Of a stretch of DNA of 64,000 nt, positions 8,101 to 15,827 are shown one piece after another. The stretch is from Mucilaginibacter achroorhodeus (GTDB taxonomy: Bacteria; Bacteroidota; Bacteroidia; Sphingobacteriales; Sphingobacteriaceae). Location: positions 186,001 through 250,000 of the forward strand of contig NZ_VOEI01000007.1 of the NCBI RefSeq assembly GCF_007846095.1, given 5' to 3'. Made by a program: the position numbers and the translations under genes. The first letter of the stretch is position 1, and every line of letters starts with the position of its first letter. Below the pieces are notes generated by a model, which made no database searches, was not told the origin of the DNA, and saw only the letters and a program-made list of their open reading frames with translations.

Positions 8101-9312
8101 TTAATCCTCCGCCGTATCTCCGGCACCGTTGTAGGCCCCTTTGCGTACAATAGGCATGCCTGTCATTTTAAACAGATCATCCAGGTGCAGCAAGCTGCCG
8201 TTTACCATATTACCTAACAAAACAATGGTAACATCGTTTTTAAGATCGCGCAGATAAATATGCCTGAAACCATGCCACCAGCCGGTGTGGTAAACCACCT
8301 TTTGCCCCGGCGATTCAAATATCCGCCATCCATAGCCGTAACTAAAGTGGCCACGTATCATAGGGTTATGGGCGGTATAAGCAGAATCTTGCGTAGCAGG
8401 TTTTATCAGTTTGCCCGCCTTAAGCGCCTGGTCGAACACAAAAAGGTCACCCACAGTACTGTAAATACCTTTATCGCCCACCGGGCCGTCTAAGAAATTT
8501 TGCGCTACAGAATATCTCCAGCTATTACGATCATGACCAACAACATCAACAGGTATCTTATCATAAACCGCCTTTGAGTAAACGGCTGTGTGTGTCATAC
8601 CAGCTGGTTTAAAGATGTTCTCTTTCATATAATCGGCGTAGGTTTGGCCGCTTACCTTTTCAATAATGGCACCCAGCACCATAAAGTTGCTGTTGTTGTA
8701 CAGGAAACTGGCGTTTGGTTTATTAAAACGGGCCGGTTTGTATTTGGCTATCATTGCCATAGCTTCCTGGTTGGTTAAGCCTTTCTTTTGGTTTAGGTGT
8801 TGTGTGCGATAAATGTTGTCTACAAAATACACGTAGTTCATCATACCGCTGCGGTGTGTGAGTAACAGGCGAATGGTTACACCTTCATAAGGAAAATCAG
8901 GGAAAAAGTCGCGCACATCCTGGTCAAGCTTTATTTTTCCGCGTTCCCACAACTGCATAATGGCGGTGCCGGTCATTGTTTTACTAACCGATGCAAGCTC
9001 AAACTGAGAGCTAAGTTTTAAGCTATCGCGGGTTAAATGGTTGGCCCAGCCATAAGAACCTTCATAAATTATTTTACCTTTTTTGGCAACAAGCACATTG
9101 CCGTTGAAGCCGCTTACCCTGTGAAGGTGCTCCATAAACTCCGCTATCTTTTTATCACCGTCTTTCGGGTTATACTTAAGTATCTCGGTGGGATTAAATG
9201 GCTTTCCATTGTCGGCCTCGCCGGGTTTATTATGGCCCGGGTTTGAATGGCACGCAGATAAGGAAATCAAAGAAAAAGCAAAGGAAATGACAGTAGAACA
9301 CACTTGTCTCAT
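8101..9312 (-). CDS. Serine hydrolase, beta-lactamase/class C fold, lipoprotein
   Basis: The start at 9312 gives a clean lipoprotein signal, MRQVCSTVISFAFSLISLSAC, with Cys21; an upstream in-frame ATG (9330) would add six residues. The catalytic set of the beta-lactamase-related family is present: S-x-x-K in ASVSKTMTG, Y-x-N in LYNNSNFMV and the third motif HTG in YHTGWWHGF. Such proteins include D-aminopeptidases, esterases and penicillin-binding relatives. Substrate cannot be told from sequence, and this should not be read as an antibiotic-resistance gene. It would sit on a membrane facing the periplasm or outside. It is probably monocistronic. Confidence 0.9.
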   Translation of the reverse strand: MRQVCSTVISFAFSLISLSACHSNPGHNKPGEADNGKPFNPTEILKYNPKDGDKKIAEFMEHLHRVSGFNGNVLVAKKGKIIYEGSYGWANHLTRDSLKLSSQFELASVSKTMTGTAIMQLWERGKIKLDQDVRDFFPDFPYEGVTIRLLLTHRSGMMNYVYFVDNIYRTQHLNQKKGLTNQEAMAMIAKYKPARFNKPNASFLYNNSNFMVLGAIIEKVSGQTYADYMKENIFKPAGMTHTAVYSKAVYDKIPVDVVGHDRNSWRYSVAQNFLDGPVGDKGIYSTVGDLFVFDQALKAGKLIKPATQDSAYTAHNPMIRGHFSYGYGWRIFESPGQKVVYHTGWWHGFRHIYLRDLKNDVTIVLLGNMVNGSLLHLDDLFKMTGMPIVRKGAYNGAGDTAED

Positions 9313-9429
9313 AGGTAAAAAATCAATCACAAAACCAAAGGCGAAAATTAGAAATTATATAGCACGTAAAATATTAAAATGCTATTAATGTTCAGAAATG
9401 TTGATAACTCCCAAGGTTTCTGCGTGCTG

Positions 9430-10425
9430 TCAGGATATCTTCAGCACTATCTTACCAAACTGTTTTGATGCACCCATTTTTTCAAAGGCCGCTTTTGCAT
9501 CGGCAAGGGGATAAATCTCATCTACTACAGGCACAATGTTGTGCTCGTTAACAAATGCAAGCATCGCTTTAAATTCTTCCTGCGTACCCATAGTTGTACC
9601 CAGGATCTGGATCTGTTTCCAGAATAACGGTCGCGCATTTATTTCAGGGATGTTACCTGCCGTACCGCCGAAGAAAACGATCCGGGCGCCCGGATTGCAA
9701 ACATCGGGTATTTTGGCAAAATCAGGGCCCAAAGCGCTATCAACCACAATGTCAAAGCCGCCTGCAAGATGTTTTAACTCCTGCGCCCAATCTTGTGCCT
9801 TATAATTTACGCCTGCCGATGCCCCAAGCTGTTTGGCCCGGTCTAATTTATCACCACTGCCGGATGTTACAAAAACCTGTGCGCCTGCAGCCACAGCCCA
9901 TTGCAACAGGAAAGTACCCGTACCCGCGCCAACGCCAACTATCAAAACCTTATCGCCCTTTTTTAAATGCGCTTTGGTAAACAATGCACGGTAAGCGGTT
10001 AAACTGGCCAAAGGTATGGCTGCCGCCTGCTCCCAGTCCAAATGCGTCGGTTTCGGGTAAAGATATTCCGCCTTTACCAAAACGTATTCGGCCATGGTAC
10101 CATCATCAGGCAGCCCCAGTATCTTAAAATCCTTTCCCTGGAACTCGGCATGTTCACCCCAGTTATGAGATGGGTTGATGATCACTTCTTTGCCCATCCA
10201 ATCGGCCCCACCTTCGCCGGCTTCAGTAACTATGCCTGAGCCGTCGGCACCCAGGATGGTCGGATATTTTATCCCCGCATATTTACCCTGCGTAATCCAA
10301 AAATCTCTGCGATTTAATGCAGCTGCTTTTATCTGCACCAATACCTCCCCTGCGCCGGGTGATGGTTTGGAAACTTCTTTAACTATTATCGGGTTTTCTG
10401 CTGATTCGAGTACTACGGCTTTCAT
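9430..10425 (-). CDS. Zinc-binding dehydrogenase / quinone oxidoreductase family (MDR)
   Basis: The 331-residue protein has the medium-chain dehydrogenase plan. The N-terminal GroES-like domain (AAALNRRDFWITQGKYAG...LGADGSG) is followed by a Rossmann domain with the NAD(P)-binding loop VGVGAGTGTFLLQWA. The structural-zinc Cys cluster is absent, as in the quinone-reductase branch. It would be a cytosolic NADPH-dependent oxidoreductase of unknown substrate. It stands alone between sodA and the serine hydrolase, with a long palindromic repeat immediately upstream (10448-10532). Confidence 0.88.
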   Translation of the reverse strand: MKAVVLESAENPIIVKEVSKPSPGAGEVLVQIKAAALNRRDFWITQGKYAGIKYPTILGADGSGIVTEAGEGGADWMGKEVIINPSHNWGEHAEFQGKDFKILGLPDDGTMAEYVLVKAEYLYPKPTHLDWEQAAAIPLASLTAYRALFTKAHLKKGDKVLIVGVGAGTGTFLLQWAVAAGAQVFVTSGSGDKLDRAKQLGASAGVNYKAQDWAQELKHLAGGFDIVVDSALGPDFAKIPDVCNPGARIVFFGGTAGNIPEINARPLFWKQIQILGTTMGTQEEFKAMLAFVNEHNIVPVVDEIYPLADAKAAFEKMGASKQFGKIVLKIS

Positions 10426-10447
10426 GGAATAATGTTTAATTATTTTG

Positions 10448-10532
10448 GCCTCACCCTACCCTCTCCAAAGGAGAGGGTTCTAAAAGACTCTTTTCTCCAA
10501 GTCCTCTCCTTTGAAGAGGATTTAGGTGAGGC
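10448..10532. repeat. Type A long palindromic repeat
   Basis: The outer arms GCCTCACC (10448-10455) and GGTGAGGC (10525-10532) are perfect inverse copies. Inside, CCCTCTCCAAAGGAGAGGG is itself a palindrome, matched on the far side by CCTCTCCTTTGAAGAGG. The whole 85 bp could fold into one long imperfect hairpin. The inner block recurs at 38125-38160 and 42117-42150, so it is a dispersed element, not a simple terminator. Confidence 0.75.
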
Positions 10533-10560
10533 TTATGTATGTAATATTACTAAATAAAAA

Positions 10561-10621
10561 AGCGGCAGATTGTTTACCTGCCGCTTCATATTTCTTAAGC
10601 CTTCTCCTTAAGAGAAGGCTT
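10561..10621 (-). terminator. Tandem terminator hairpins after sodA
   Basis: There are two successive stems: AGCGGCAG/CTGCCGCT (10561-10568 with 10578-10585) and the 10-bp AAGCCTTCTC/GAGAAGGCTT (10597-10606 with 10612-10621). The first is followed on the minus strand by a run of T (plus-strand A-run before 10561). They should end the sodA transcript. Confidence 0.75.
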
Positions 10622-10631
10622 GGATGACGCC

Positions 10632-11243
10632 TTATGCTATCGCTTTAGCGTATAACTCAGAAACGTGGTTCCAGTTGATCACGTTCCAGATCGCTGCTAA
10701 ATAATCAGGGCGACGGTTTTGGTATTTAAGGTAGTAAGCGTGTTCCCAAACGTCGATACCCAGTATAGGCGTACCTTTTACTTCAGCAATATCCATCAAC
10801 GGGTTATCTTGGTTAGGAGTTGAAGTAACCGCCAATTTTTTATCGGCACCAACAATTAACCATGCCCAGCCAGAACCAAAACGGGTTGCGCCTGCTTCAG
10901 ATACTTTGGTTTTAAAATCAGCAAATGAGCCAAAAGTGCTTTTAATAGCATCAGCTAACGGGCCTGTAGGTTCGCCGCCGCCGCTTGGTGAAAGCAAAGT
11001 CCAAAACAGAGAGTGATTGTAATGACCACCACCATTGTTGCGTACAGCAGCAGGGTATTTTGATATATTTTTGATGATATCTTCAATTTTGCCATCAGCC
11101 TCAGGCTTACCTTCTAAAGCTTTGTTTAGGTTGGTAACATATGCCTGGTGGTGTTTACCATGGTGAATTTCCATAGTAGCTTTATCAATGTGTGGTTCAA
11201 GGGCGTCAGTAGCGTAAGGTAACGCTGGAAGGGTAAATGCCAT
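10632..11243 (-). CDS. sodA: Superoxide dismutase, Mn/Fe family
   Basis: The 203-residue protein carries the four metal ligands of Fe/Mn SODs: His in MEIHHGKHH, His in GGHYNHSLFW, and Asp and His in DVWEHAYYLKY. It detoxifies superoxide in the cytosol. The second-sphere positions that separate the two classes favour manganese: Gly in NNGGGHYNHSLFW and Gln in TPNQDNPLM. Cambialistic use of iron cannot be excluded from sequence. There is no signal peptide. A TATATTTG -7-type element lies 40-47 nt upstream. The gene is monocistronic. Confidence 0.95.
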   Translation of the reverse strand: MAFTLPALPYATDALEPHIDKATMEIHHGKHHQAYVTNLNKALEGKPEADGKIEDIIKNISKYPAAVRNNGGGHYNHSLFWTLLSPSGGGEPTGPLADAIKSTFGSFADFKTKVSEAGATRFGSGWAWLIVGADKKLAVTSTPNQDNPLMDIAEVKGTPILGIDVWEHAYYLKYQNRRPDYLAAIWNVINWNHVSELYAKAIA

Positions 11244-11282
11244 AATATTAAAATTTAATGGTTAAACTATATCGTGATGTAG

Positions 11283-11290
11283 CAAATATA
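11283..11290 (-). promoter_or_regulatory. Candidate -7 promoter element of sodA
   Basis: On the minus strand this reads TATATTTG, matching TAnnTTTG, about 40 nt before the sodA start. The matching upstream TTG box is not clear, so confidence is limited. Confidence 0.4.
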
Positions 11291-11364
11291 AGCGCAGATA
11301 TTACTTTTTGTTCTAATGAAATGTCATTTAATAATATGATAACCTGACGCCATTTCAGCCATCA

Positions 11365-11730
11365 TTAATACTGCCCTACCGATAGCAACACCAATGTACA
11401 TGCGTAATCTGTGTCAATACCGTTTTCGTTTGCCATTCGGCGGAGTTCAGAATTTTCCGTACCGGGATTAAAGATGATCCGCTTGGGTTTGGTTTTGATT
11501 ATGTAATCATACAAAGGCGGCTGGTTCTGCGGCCCTACATAAAGTGTGATGGTATCTATATCTGTATGGATAGTTTCAGGCTTCTCGATCTTTACGCCCG
11601 CTACCTCACCGGTTTTAATACCCACGTTAACAATACTATGCCCGTGACTAACCAGCCTATTGGCGGCCAGGTAAGCATATCGGCTCGGGTCTGGTGTGGC
11701 GCCTAATATCAATGTTTTTTTATCAGCCAT
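11365..11730 (-). CDS. CoA-binding protein, YccU-like
   Basis: The 121-residue protein is a single Rossmann-like CoA_binding domain: KKTLILGATPDPSRYAYLAANRL for the nucleotide loop, then SHGHSIVNVGIKTGEV, and FNPGTENSELRRMANENGID near the end. The family binds CoA-type ligands, as in the N-terminal domain of succinyl-CoA synthetase, but no reaction is assigned to the stand-alone form. It is cytosolic and apparently monocistronic. The 265 bp between it and the divergent sigma factor hold an imperfect inverted repeat. Confidence 0.88.
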   Translation of the reverse strand: MADKKTLILGATPDPSRYAYLAANRLVSHGHSIVNVGIKTGEVAGVKIEKPETIHTDIDTITLYVGPQNQPPLYDYIIKTKPKRIIFNPGTENSELRRMANENGIDTDYACTLVLLSVGQY

Positions 11731-11766
11731 AAGTTTATAACAGGTAAGGTTACCGTTGGTTTTTTT

Positions 11767-11903
11767 GTGGAGCGGGATATCGGTGCGAGAGCGGGAACTA
11801 ATTTGTCAAAAAGGGCTCTAACAGTGAATAATGAATTCAATGCTTGACGAAAAGATCTATTTATATCAAACCGGATTGTCCCTGCTCTAACAACGCGCTC
11901 CAC
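11767..11903. repeat. Imperfect 137-bp inverted repeat, possible MITE relic
   Basis: The ends are GTGGAGCG (11767-11774) and its exact inverse CGCTCCAC (11896-11903). Further in, GAGAGCGGGAAC on the left resembles the inverse of the right-hand GTCCCTGCTCT. The element fills most of the gap between the CoA-binding protein and the sigma factor. No coding potential is convincing in it. Confidence 0.35.
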
Positions 11904-11995
11904 CCTTCTCTCAAAAAAATTAAAAAACTTTAAAAGGTTCTAAAAGCACGGTCGTCATTACCTTTATAAAACCTACAAAGTTGGAAATCGTAGCA

Positions 11996-12553
11996 ATGCC
12001 CCAGGATAAAAACAGCCACATCATACAAACAATAGCATCGTATGGTAAAAGCTTGTTGGGTTTTATCCGCAAGCGGGTAAAGAACGATGCCGATGCCGAA
12101 GACATTCTGCAGGATGTTTGGTACCAGTTCAGCAATGTGGTTGATACCAGTACAATTGAACAGACCGGTGCATGGCTTTATCGCGTAGCACGCAACAAGA
12201 TACTTGATAAGCATAAAAAACATAAAGAAAGCTTGTTAGATGATCTTTCGCCTGCCGGTGATGAAGATGGTGATGACCCCGACTTTGCCGGGATACTTAT
12301 GCAGGAGGCCACAACTCCCGAGACCGAATACATCCGCAACCTTTTTTGGGAACAACTTTTTGCCGCTCTTGATGAGCTGCCTGAGAACCAGCGCCAGGTT
12401 TTTGTATGGCACGAGCTTGATGATATTCCGTATGAAGAAATTGCCAAACGCACAGGTGAGAATGTGAACACCCTGGTATCGCGCAAACGCTATGCGGTAC
12501 TGCACCTGCGTAGCAGGTTAAAACAATTGTACAAAGAGATAACAGAATATTAA
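11996..12553 (+). CDS. RNA polymerase sigma-70 family factor (ECF type)
   Basis: The start is the ATG at 11996; a TTG five codons upstream is less likely. The 185-residue protein has region 2 (SLLGFIRKRVKNDADAEDILQDVWYQF, core binding and -10 recognition), an acidic linker (DLSPAGDEDGDDPD) and region 4 with helix-turn-helix (DDIPYEEIAKRTGENVNTLVSRKRYAVLHL). It directs RNA polymerase to a dedicated promoter set. The gene 16 nt downstream encodes a small membrane protein, which is the natural candidate for its partner or target. No classical zinc anti-sigma factor is adjacent. Confidence 0.92.
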   Translation: MPQDKNSHIIQTIASYGKSLLGFIRKRVKNDADAEDILQDVWYQFSNVVDTSTIEQTGAWLYRVARNKILDKHKKHKESLLDDLSPAGDEDGDDPDFAGILMQEATTPETEYIRNLFWEQLFAALDELPENQRQVFVWHELDDIPYEEIAKRTGENVNTLVSRKRYAVLHLRSRLKQLYKEITEY

Positions 12554-12569
12554 AGACATAAAGAGAATC

Positions 12570-12953
12570 ATGAACAGAAAATTAAAATTCATACTGATGC
12601 CGTTTTGCTTCGCCGGGATACTGGCTCTGGTAAGCCTGGCAGTAATGTCACTGTGGAACGGTTTATTGCCAGATATACTACACGTTGGCCCAATAAATTA
12701 CTGGCAGGCCATGGGCATTTTTGTACTGAGTAAGATATTATTTGGTTTTGGAGGCCCGCGGGGTGGCGGTGCGCCATGGATGCGTAAAAAACGCATGATG
12801 GAAGAAAAATTCAGGAACATGAGCCCGGAAGAGCGCGCCCGCTTTAAAGAGCAATGGCAAGACCGTTGCCGATGGGGCAAACGCCGCGGCGACTGGATGA
12901 AGGATTTCAAAGACCCGGTTACACAGCCTGCCTACGAGCAAAAAGCAGAGTAG
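12570..12953 (+). CDS. Small two-helix membrane protein with basic tail, partner of sigma factor
   Basis: The 127-residue protein has two hydrophobic segments (about residues 8-28 and 43-60), a Gly/Pro turn (GFGGPRGGGAP) and a charged tail rich in Arg, Lys, Met and Trp (MSPEERARFKEQWQDRCRWG). The tail resembles the LTxxQ/Spy-like helices of periplasmic metal sensors, but the likeness is weak. It follows the sigma factor by 16 nt and precedes a strong terminator, so the two form a closed operon. It may control the sigma factor at the membrane; this is inference from position only. Confidence 0.75.
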   Translation: MNRKLKFILMPFCFAGILALVSLAVMSLWNGLLPDILHVGPINYWQAMGIFVLSKILFGFGGPRGGGAPWMRKKRMMEEKFRNMSPEERARFKEQWQDRCRWGKRRGDWMKDFKDPVTQPAYEQKAE

Positions 12954-12958
12954 ATCCC

Positions 12959-13002
12959 AAAAAGTCATGCTGCCCGCCAGATGACAGACAGCATGACTTT
13001 TT
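12959..13002 (+). terminator. Intrinsic terminator after the sigma-factor operon
   Basis: A perfect 14-bp stem: AAAAAGTCATGCTG (12959-12972) pairs with CAGCATGACTTTTT (12989-13002), ending in a T-run. It closes the sigma factor/membrane protein operon. Confidence 0.9.
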
Positions 13003-13035
13003 GAAAATATATGCCTCTATAAAACATAAAACACC

Positions 13036-13251
13036 ATGGATGTACTGATATTTAAAACAAGTGTAGCCAGCCAGCAGGATGCAGGCAGGGTACAATTGAT
13101 GCTTTCGGCCATGAAAGATATTAAGCAATACAATTTTGACCTGGAGGACTGCGATAACATATTACGGGTAGTGAGTTACGGATTGGAACCGCAAACCATT
13201 AGCCATGCCCTGCACGTAGCCGGCTTTATGTGCGAGGAGTTGCCTTATTAG
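13036..13251 (+). CDS. Small conserved hypothetical protein, possible ferredoxin-like fold
   Basis: The 71-residue product (MDVLIFKTSVASQQDAGRVQ at the start) predicts as strand-helix-strand-strand-helix: VLIFKTSV, then a helix to KDIKQYNFDLED, then NILRVVSYGLEPQTISHALHVAGF. This is the order of heavy-metal-associated-like small proteins in Bacteroidota, but the CxxC metal motif is missing; single Cys residues occur at CDN and CEE. It has no signal peptide. It is flanked by a terminator upstream and by pnuC 108 nt downstream. Function is unknown. Confidence 0.7.
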   Translation: MDVLIFKTSVASQQDAGRVQLMLSAMKDIKQYNFDLEDCDNILRVVSYGLEPQTISHALHVAGFMCEELPY

Positions 13252-13359
13252 ACAGTCTGCGGTTGGCGGTATGCGGGTTGCAGTAGAAAATTCTAAGCTT
13301 GTGCTGCAAACCGCCCAATGGTAACTGCAAACTAACCAACTATCCTTCTATATTTACGC

Positions 13360-13989
13360 ATGCAAATTTTACATGCATTGCAGGTATGGTGGCAGCATCA
13401 AACATGGCAAGAGTTAACGGCAGCCATTACATCTCTTGTATGCGTTTATTTGGCTGCCAAAAACCATATCCTAAACTGGCCAATTGCTATCCTAAGCACG
13501 GCTTTGTACATCTATGTTTATCAACAGGCCGCATTTTACGCAGATATGCTTCAAAACGTTTACCTATGCGTGATAAGCATGTATGGCTGGTATCATTGGA
13601 GTCGTAATACGATTACGGAGAATAAAGCACCGATAGTTTCAATAAGCAAGCGACAAACACTTTATGCACTATTATTTATTGCTGTTTTTACTCCTGTTTT
13701 AGGGTTTACACTTATCACTTTTACACAAAAGCTAAATTATCGCCCACCAGTATATCCTTATCTTGATAGCTTTTGCACTTGCTGTAGCTTTGTAGCTCAA
13801 TTTTTCTTAACCCGTAAAGTGCTTCAGAACTGGTTGCTATGGGTTTTTGTCGATATCATTTATACGATTATCTATTTCAAAAAAGATTTACAAGCTACGT
13901 CTATCTTGTTTTTTATTTTATTGATAATTGCCGCTTTAGGATACCGTGATTGGAAACGGGAATATCAGCAACAGCAACCTCAGAATTAA
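13360..13989 (+). CDS. pnuC: Nicotinamide riboside transporter PnuC
   Basis: The 209-residue protein has about seven membrane helices and PnuC landmarks: a Trp-rich amphipathic start (WWQHQTWQELTAA), NWPIAILSTALYIYVYQQAAFYADMLQNVYLC and the later NWLLWVFVDIIYTIIYFKK. PnuC carriers move vitamin precursors by facilitated diffusion, and trapping depends on a kinase. The kinase gene starts 6 nt downstream, which supports nicotinamide riboside rather than thiamine as substrate. I saw no TPP riboswitch-like fold upstream, unlike the thiamine-specific PnuT relatives. The preceding 108 bp contain imperfect GC-rich inverted sequence (GCAAACCGC and its near inverse). Confidence 0.9.
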   Translation: MQILHALQVWWQHQTWQELTAAITSLVCVYLAAKNHILNWPIAILSTALYIYVYQQAAFYADMLQNVYLCVISMYGWYHWSRNTITENKAPIVSISKRQTLYALLFIAVFTPVLGFTLITFTQKLNYRPPVYPYLDSFCTCCSFVAQFFLTRKVLQNWLLWVFVDIIYTIIYFKKDLQATSILFFILLIIAALGYRDWKREYQQQQPQN

Positions 13990-13994
13990 GACTA

Positions 13995-14534
13995 ATGACA
14001 TCAAACATCATCAAAATAGCAGTAGTAGGTCCGGAGTCGACAGGTAAATCAACCATGTCGGCCTTTTTGGCTAAGCATTACCAAACCGTTTGGGTGCCTG
14101 AGTATGCCCGTGGCTACTGCGAAAAGCTGACCGAGCCACCAACCTGGCAGGATGAGATCAACATGTTTTACGGGCAGCTTGCGCTTGAAGAAAAATTGGA
14201 ACCGCAGGCCAACAAATTGCTCATCTGCGATACCACTTTTATAACGGTAAAAATATGGAGCGACCAGATGTTTGGTTCATCTCCTCAGGAAGTTCTGGAT
14301 GAGCTGCCTAAACATCCGTATGATCTTTACCTCCTTTTAAATATTGACCTTGCCTGGGAAGATGACCCATTGCGAGATTTTCCTGATATGCGCGAACATT
14401 TTATGAGCGTTTGGCATCAGGAGCTTAAAGCCCTTAACGCCAATTACACCGTAATATCAGGCACCGGGCCCGAGCGGTATGAGAGAGCGGTGGCGGCGAT
14501 AGATAGTTATCTGAATCAGAATTTGCAACATTAG
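13995..14534 (+). CDS. NadR-like ATPase, probable ribosylnicotinamide kinase
   Basis: The start is ATG 13995, six nucleotides after pnuC; an upstream TTG inside pnuC is less plausible. The 179-residue protein is one P-loop domain: Walker A VVGPESTGKST, then VPEYARGYCEKL, Walker B-like LLICDTTFITVKIWSDQ and a C-terminal Arg/Asp region. These blocks match the kinase domain of NadR, without the adenylyltransferase or HTH parts. It would phosphorylate imported nicotinamide riboside to NMN and so trap it in the cell. Adenylation to NAD would need another enzyme outside this window. Confidence 0.88.
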   Translation: MTSNIIKIAVVGPESTGKSTMSAFLAKHYQTVWVPEYARGYCEKLTEPPTWQDEINMFYGQLALEEKLEPQANKLLICDTTFITVKIWSDQMFGSSPQEVLDELPKHPYDLYLLLNIDLAWEDDPLRDFPDMREHFMSVWHQELKALNANYTVISGTGPERYERAVAAIDSYLNQNLQH

Positions 14535-14694
14535 AGAATTTTCTCGCCACATAGCATTTGCTGGATTAAAGAGATTTTACAGGCATTTTCTCCATTTTAA
14601 AATTCTGTAAATTCAGATCCCAACACTTTTTTTCACCCTCCGTGCAACGTTGTTGAATGCCCTGCGTCATTTAATCTGAAACCTGTCAACAATT

Positions 14695-15255
14695 TTGGAA
14701 GCCGTATACGTAGATAAACATTACAATCTGGTGGTTGAGTGCAAGCAGGGCAATAAAAAAGCCTGCTATGAGCTTTACCGCCTGTATGCTAAAGCAATGC
14801 TGAACGTTGCCTTTAGAATTACAGGCAATATTGGCGAGGCCGAAGATGTGCTGCAGGAATCTTTCACGGATGCTTTTAACAAGCTGAAGGACTTTAGGCA
14901 GGATACCACTTTTGGCCTTTGGCTTAAACAGATCGTAGTGAACCGCTCTATCAACCTTTTGCGCAAACGGCGGTTAGAGCTCGTGGAAATAGAAGACGGC
15001 CACCTGGATAATGTGCCTGACGAAGAACCATGGGATGACGAGGATGTACAATACCAGGTAGCGCAAATAAAAGAAGCCATGAAGGAATTACCTGAAGGCT
15101 ATAGAGTAGTGCTATCCTTATACCTGTTAGAAGGATACGACCACGAAGAAATAGGTCAAATTTTAAACATTAGCGAAAACACATCCCGCACGCAGTTTTT
15201 GAGAGCAAAGCGAAAACTGAGCGAGATATTGATGAAGAAAGGAATAACGAGATGA
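14695..15255 (+). CDS. ECF RNA polymerase sigma factor (TTG start)
   Basis: The frame has no ATG upstream of the conserved domain, so translation must begin at the TTG 14695 or at a GTG shortly after it. The family N-terminus (VVECKQGNKKACYELYRLYAKAMLNVAFRI) supports TTG. The 186-residue product has region 2 (EAEDVLQESFTDAFNKLKDF) and region 4 with its HTH (YDHEEIGQILNISENTSRTQFLRAKRKL). The stop overlaps the next start by 4 nt (ATGA), and the three genes from here to 17121 form one operon. A rare start codon may keep sigma levels low. Confidence 0.92.
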   Translation: MEAVYVDKHYNLVVECKQGNKKACYELYRLYAKAMLNVAFRITGNIGEAEDVLQESFTDAFNKLKDFRQDTTFGLWLKQIVVNRSINLLRKRRLELVEIEDGHLDNVPDEEPWDDEDVQYQVAQIKEAMKELPEGYRVVLSLYLLEGYDHEEIGQILNISENTSRTQFLRAKRKLSEILMKKGITR

Positions 15256-15827
15256 GCAAGCGTTTGGAAGATTTTATTAGCCAGAACCGGGAACAATTTG
15301 ACGACCTGGAACCACGTGCCGATATATGGGCAAACATTGCCAAGGAGCTTGACACTTTTGACGAGCAGCAGGCGCAGCTACCTATAAAAAAGGAAGCAAA
15401 AACCTTTTCGTTAAGCTTTGTGCTAAAAGTTGCGGCATCGGTTATCGTAGTAATGGGCTTAGGCTTTGCGGTGTATCTTAAAACCTTAAAAACCAATAAC
15501 AACGGTGTTGATCTTGCAGACATCAATCCATCTTATGCCAAACAGCAGGTACACCTGGTATCGGTTATTGAAACACAGAAAAACGAGTTAAAGCAGATCG
15601 CCAAGTTTGACCCTCAGCTATACCAGGAGTTCAACGGCGAGATCACGAGGATGCAATCCATCTATAAAAAATTAAATGCTGAGTTAGCAACATCACCCAA
15701 CCAGGAACGTGTGTTACGTGCAATGATCCGGAACTTGCAAATACAAACGGAAGTGCTTAACCAGCAGCTAAGTGTAATTCAACAGTTTAACGACAGTAAG
15801 AACGAACAACATGAAAAAAGTATTTAA
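15252..15827 (+). CDS. Single-span membrane protein, putative anti-sigma factor
   Basis: The 191-residue protein has an N-terminal cytoplasmic part of about 55 residues (FISQNREQFDDLEPRADIWANI). A single membrane helix (about 56-76, FVLKVAASVIVVMGLGFAVYL) leads to a periplasmic, helix-rich C-terminus. This is the plan of Bacteroidota anti-sigma partners. Its start overlaps the sigma gene by 4 nt and its end overlaps the next start by 17 nt, so all three are translationally coupled. No zinc-binding HxxxCxxC anti-sigma motif is present. The role is inferred from topology and position. Confidence 0.8.
   Translation: MSKRLEDFISQNREQFDDLEPRADIWANIAKELDTFDEQQAQLPIKKEAKTFSLSFVLKVAASVIVVMGLGFAVYLKTLKTNNNGVDLADINPSYAKQQVHLVSVIETQKNELKQIAKFDPQLYQEFNGEITRMQSIYKKLNAELATSPNQERVLRAMIRNLQIQTEVLNQQLSVIQQFNDSKNEQHEKSI

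Noticed and set aside
8101..9312. Reading the serine hydrolase as an antibiotic-resistance beta-lactamase
   Set aside because: The SxxK/YxN/HTG set is shared by many esterases and peptidases, and the protein is a lipoprotein of unknown substrate.
11709..11903. A 64-codon minus-strand frame between the CoA-binding protein and the sigma factor
   Set aside because: It overlaps the start of the CoA-binding gene, falls in the imperfect inverted repeat and has no protein-like composition.
13252..13359. A possible thiamine (TPP) riboswitch upstream of pnuC
   Set aside because: I find no CTGAGA or ACCTGA core or matching stems; the adjacent NadR-like kinase points to nicotinamide riboside.
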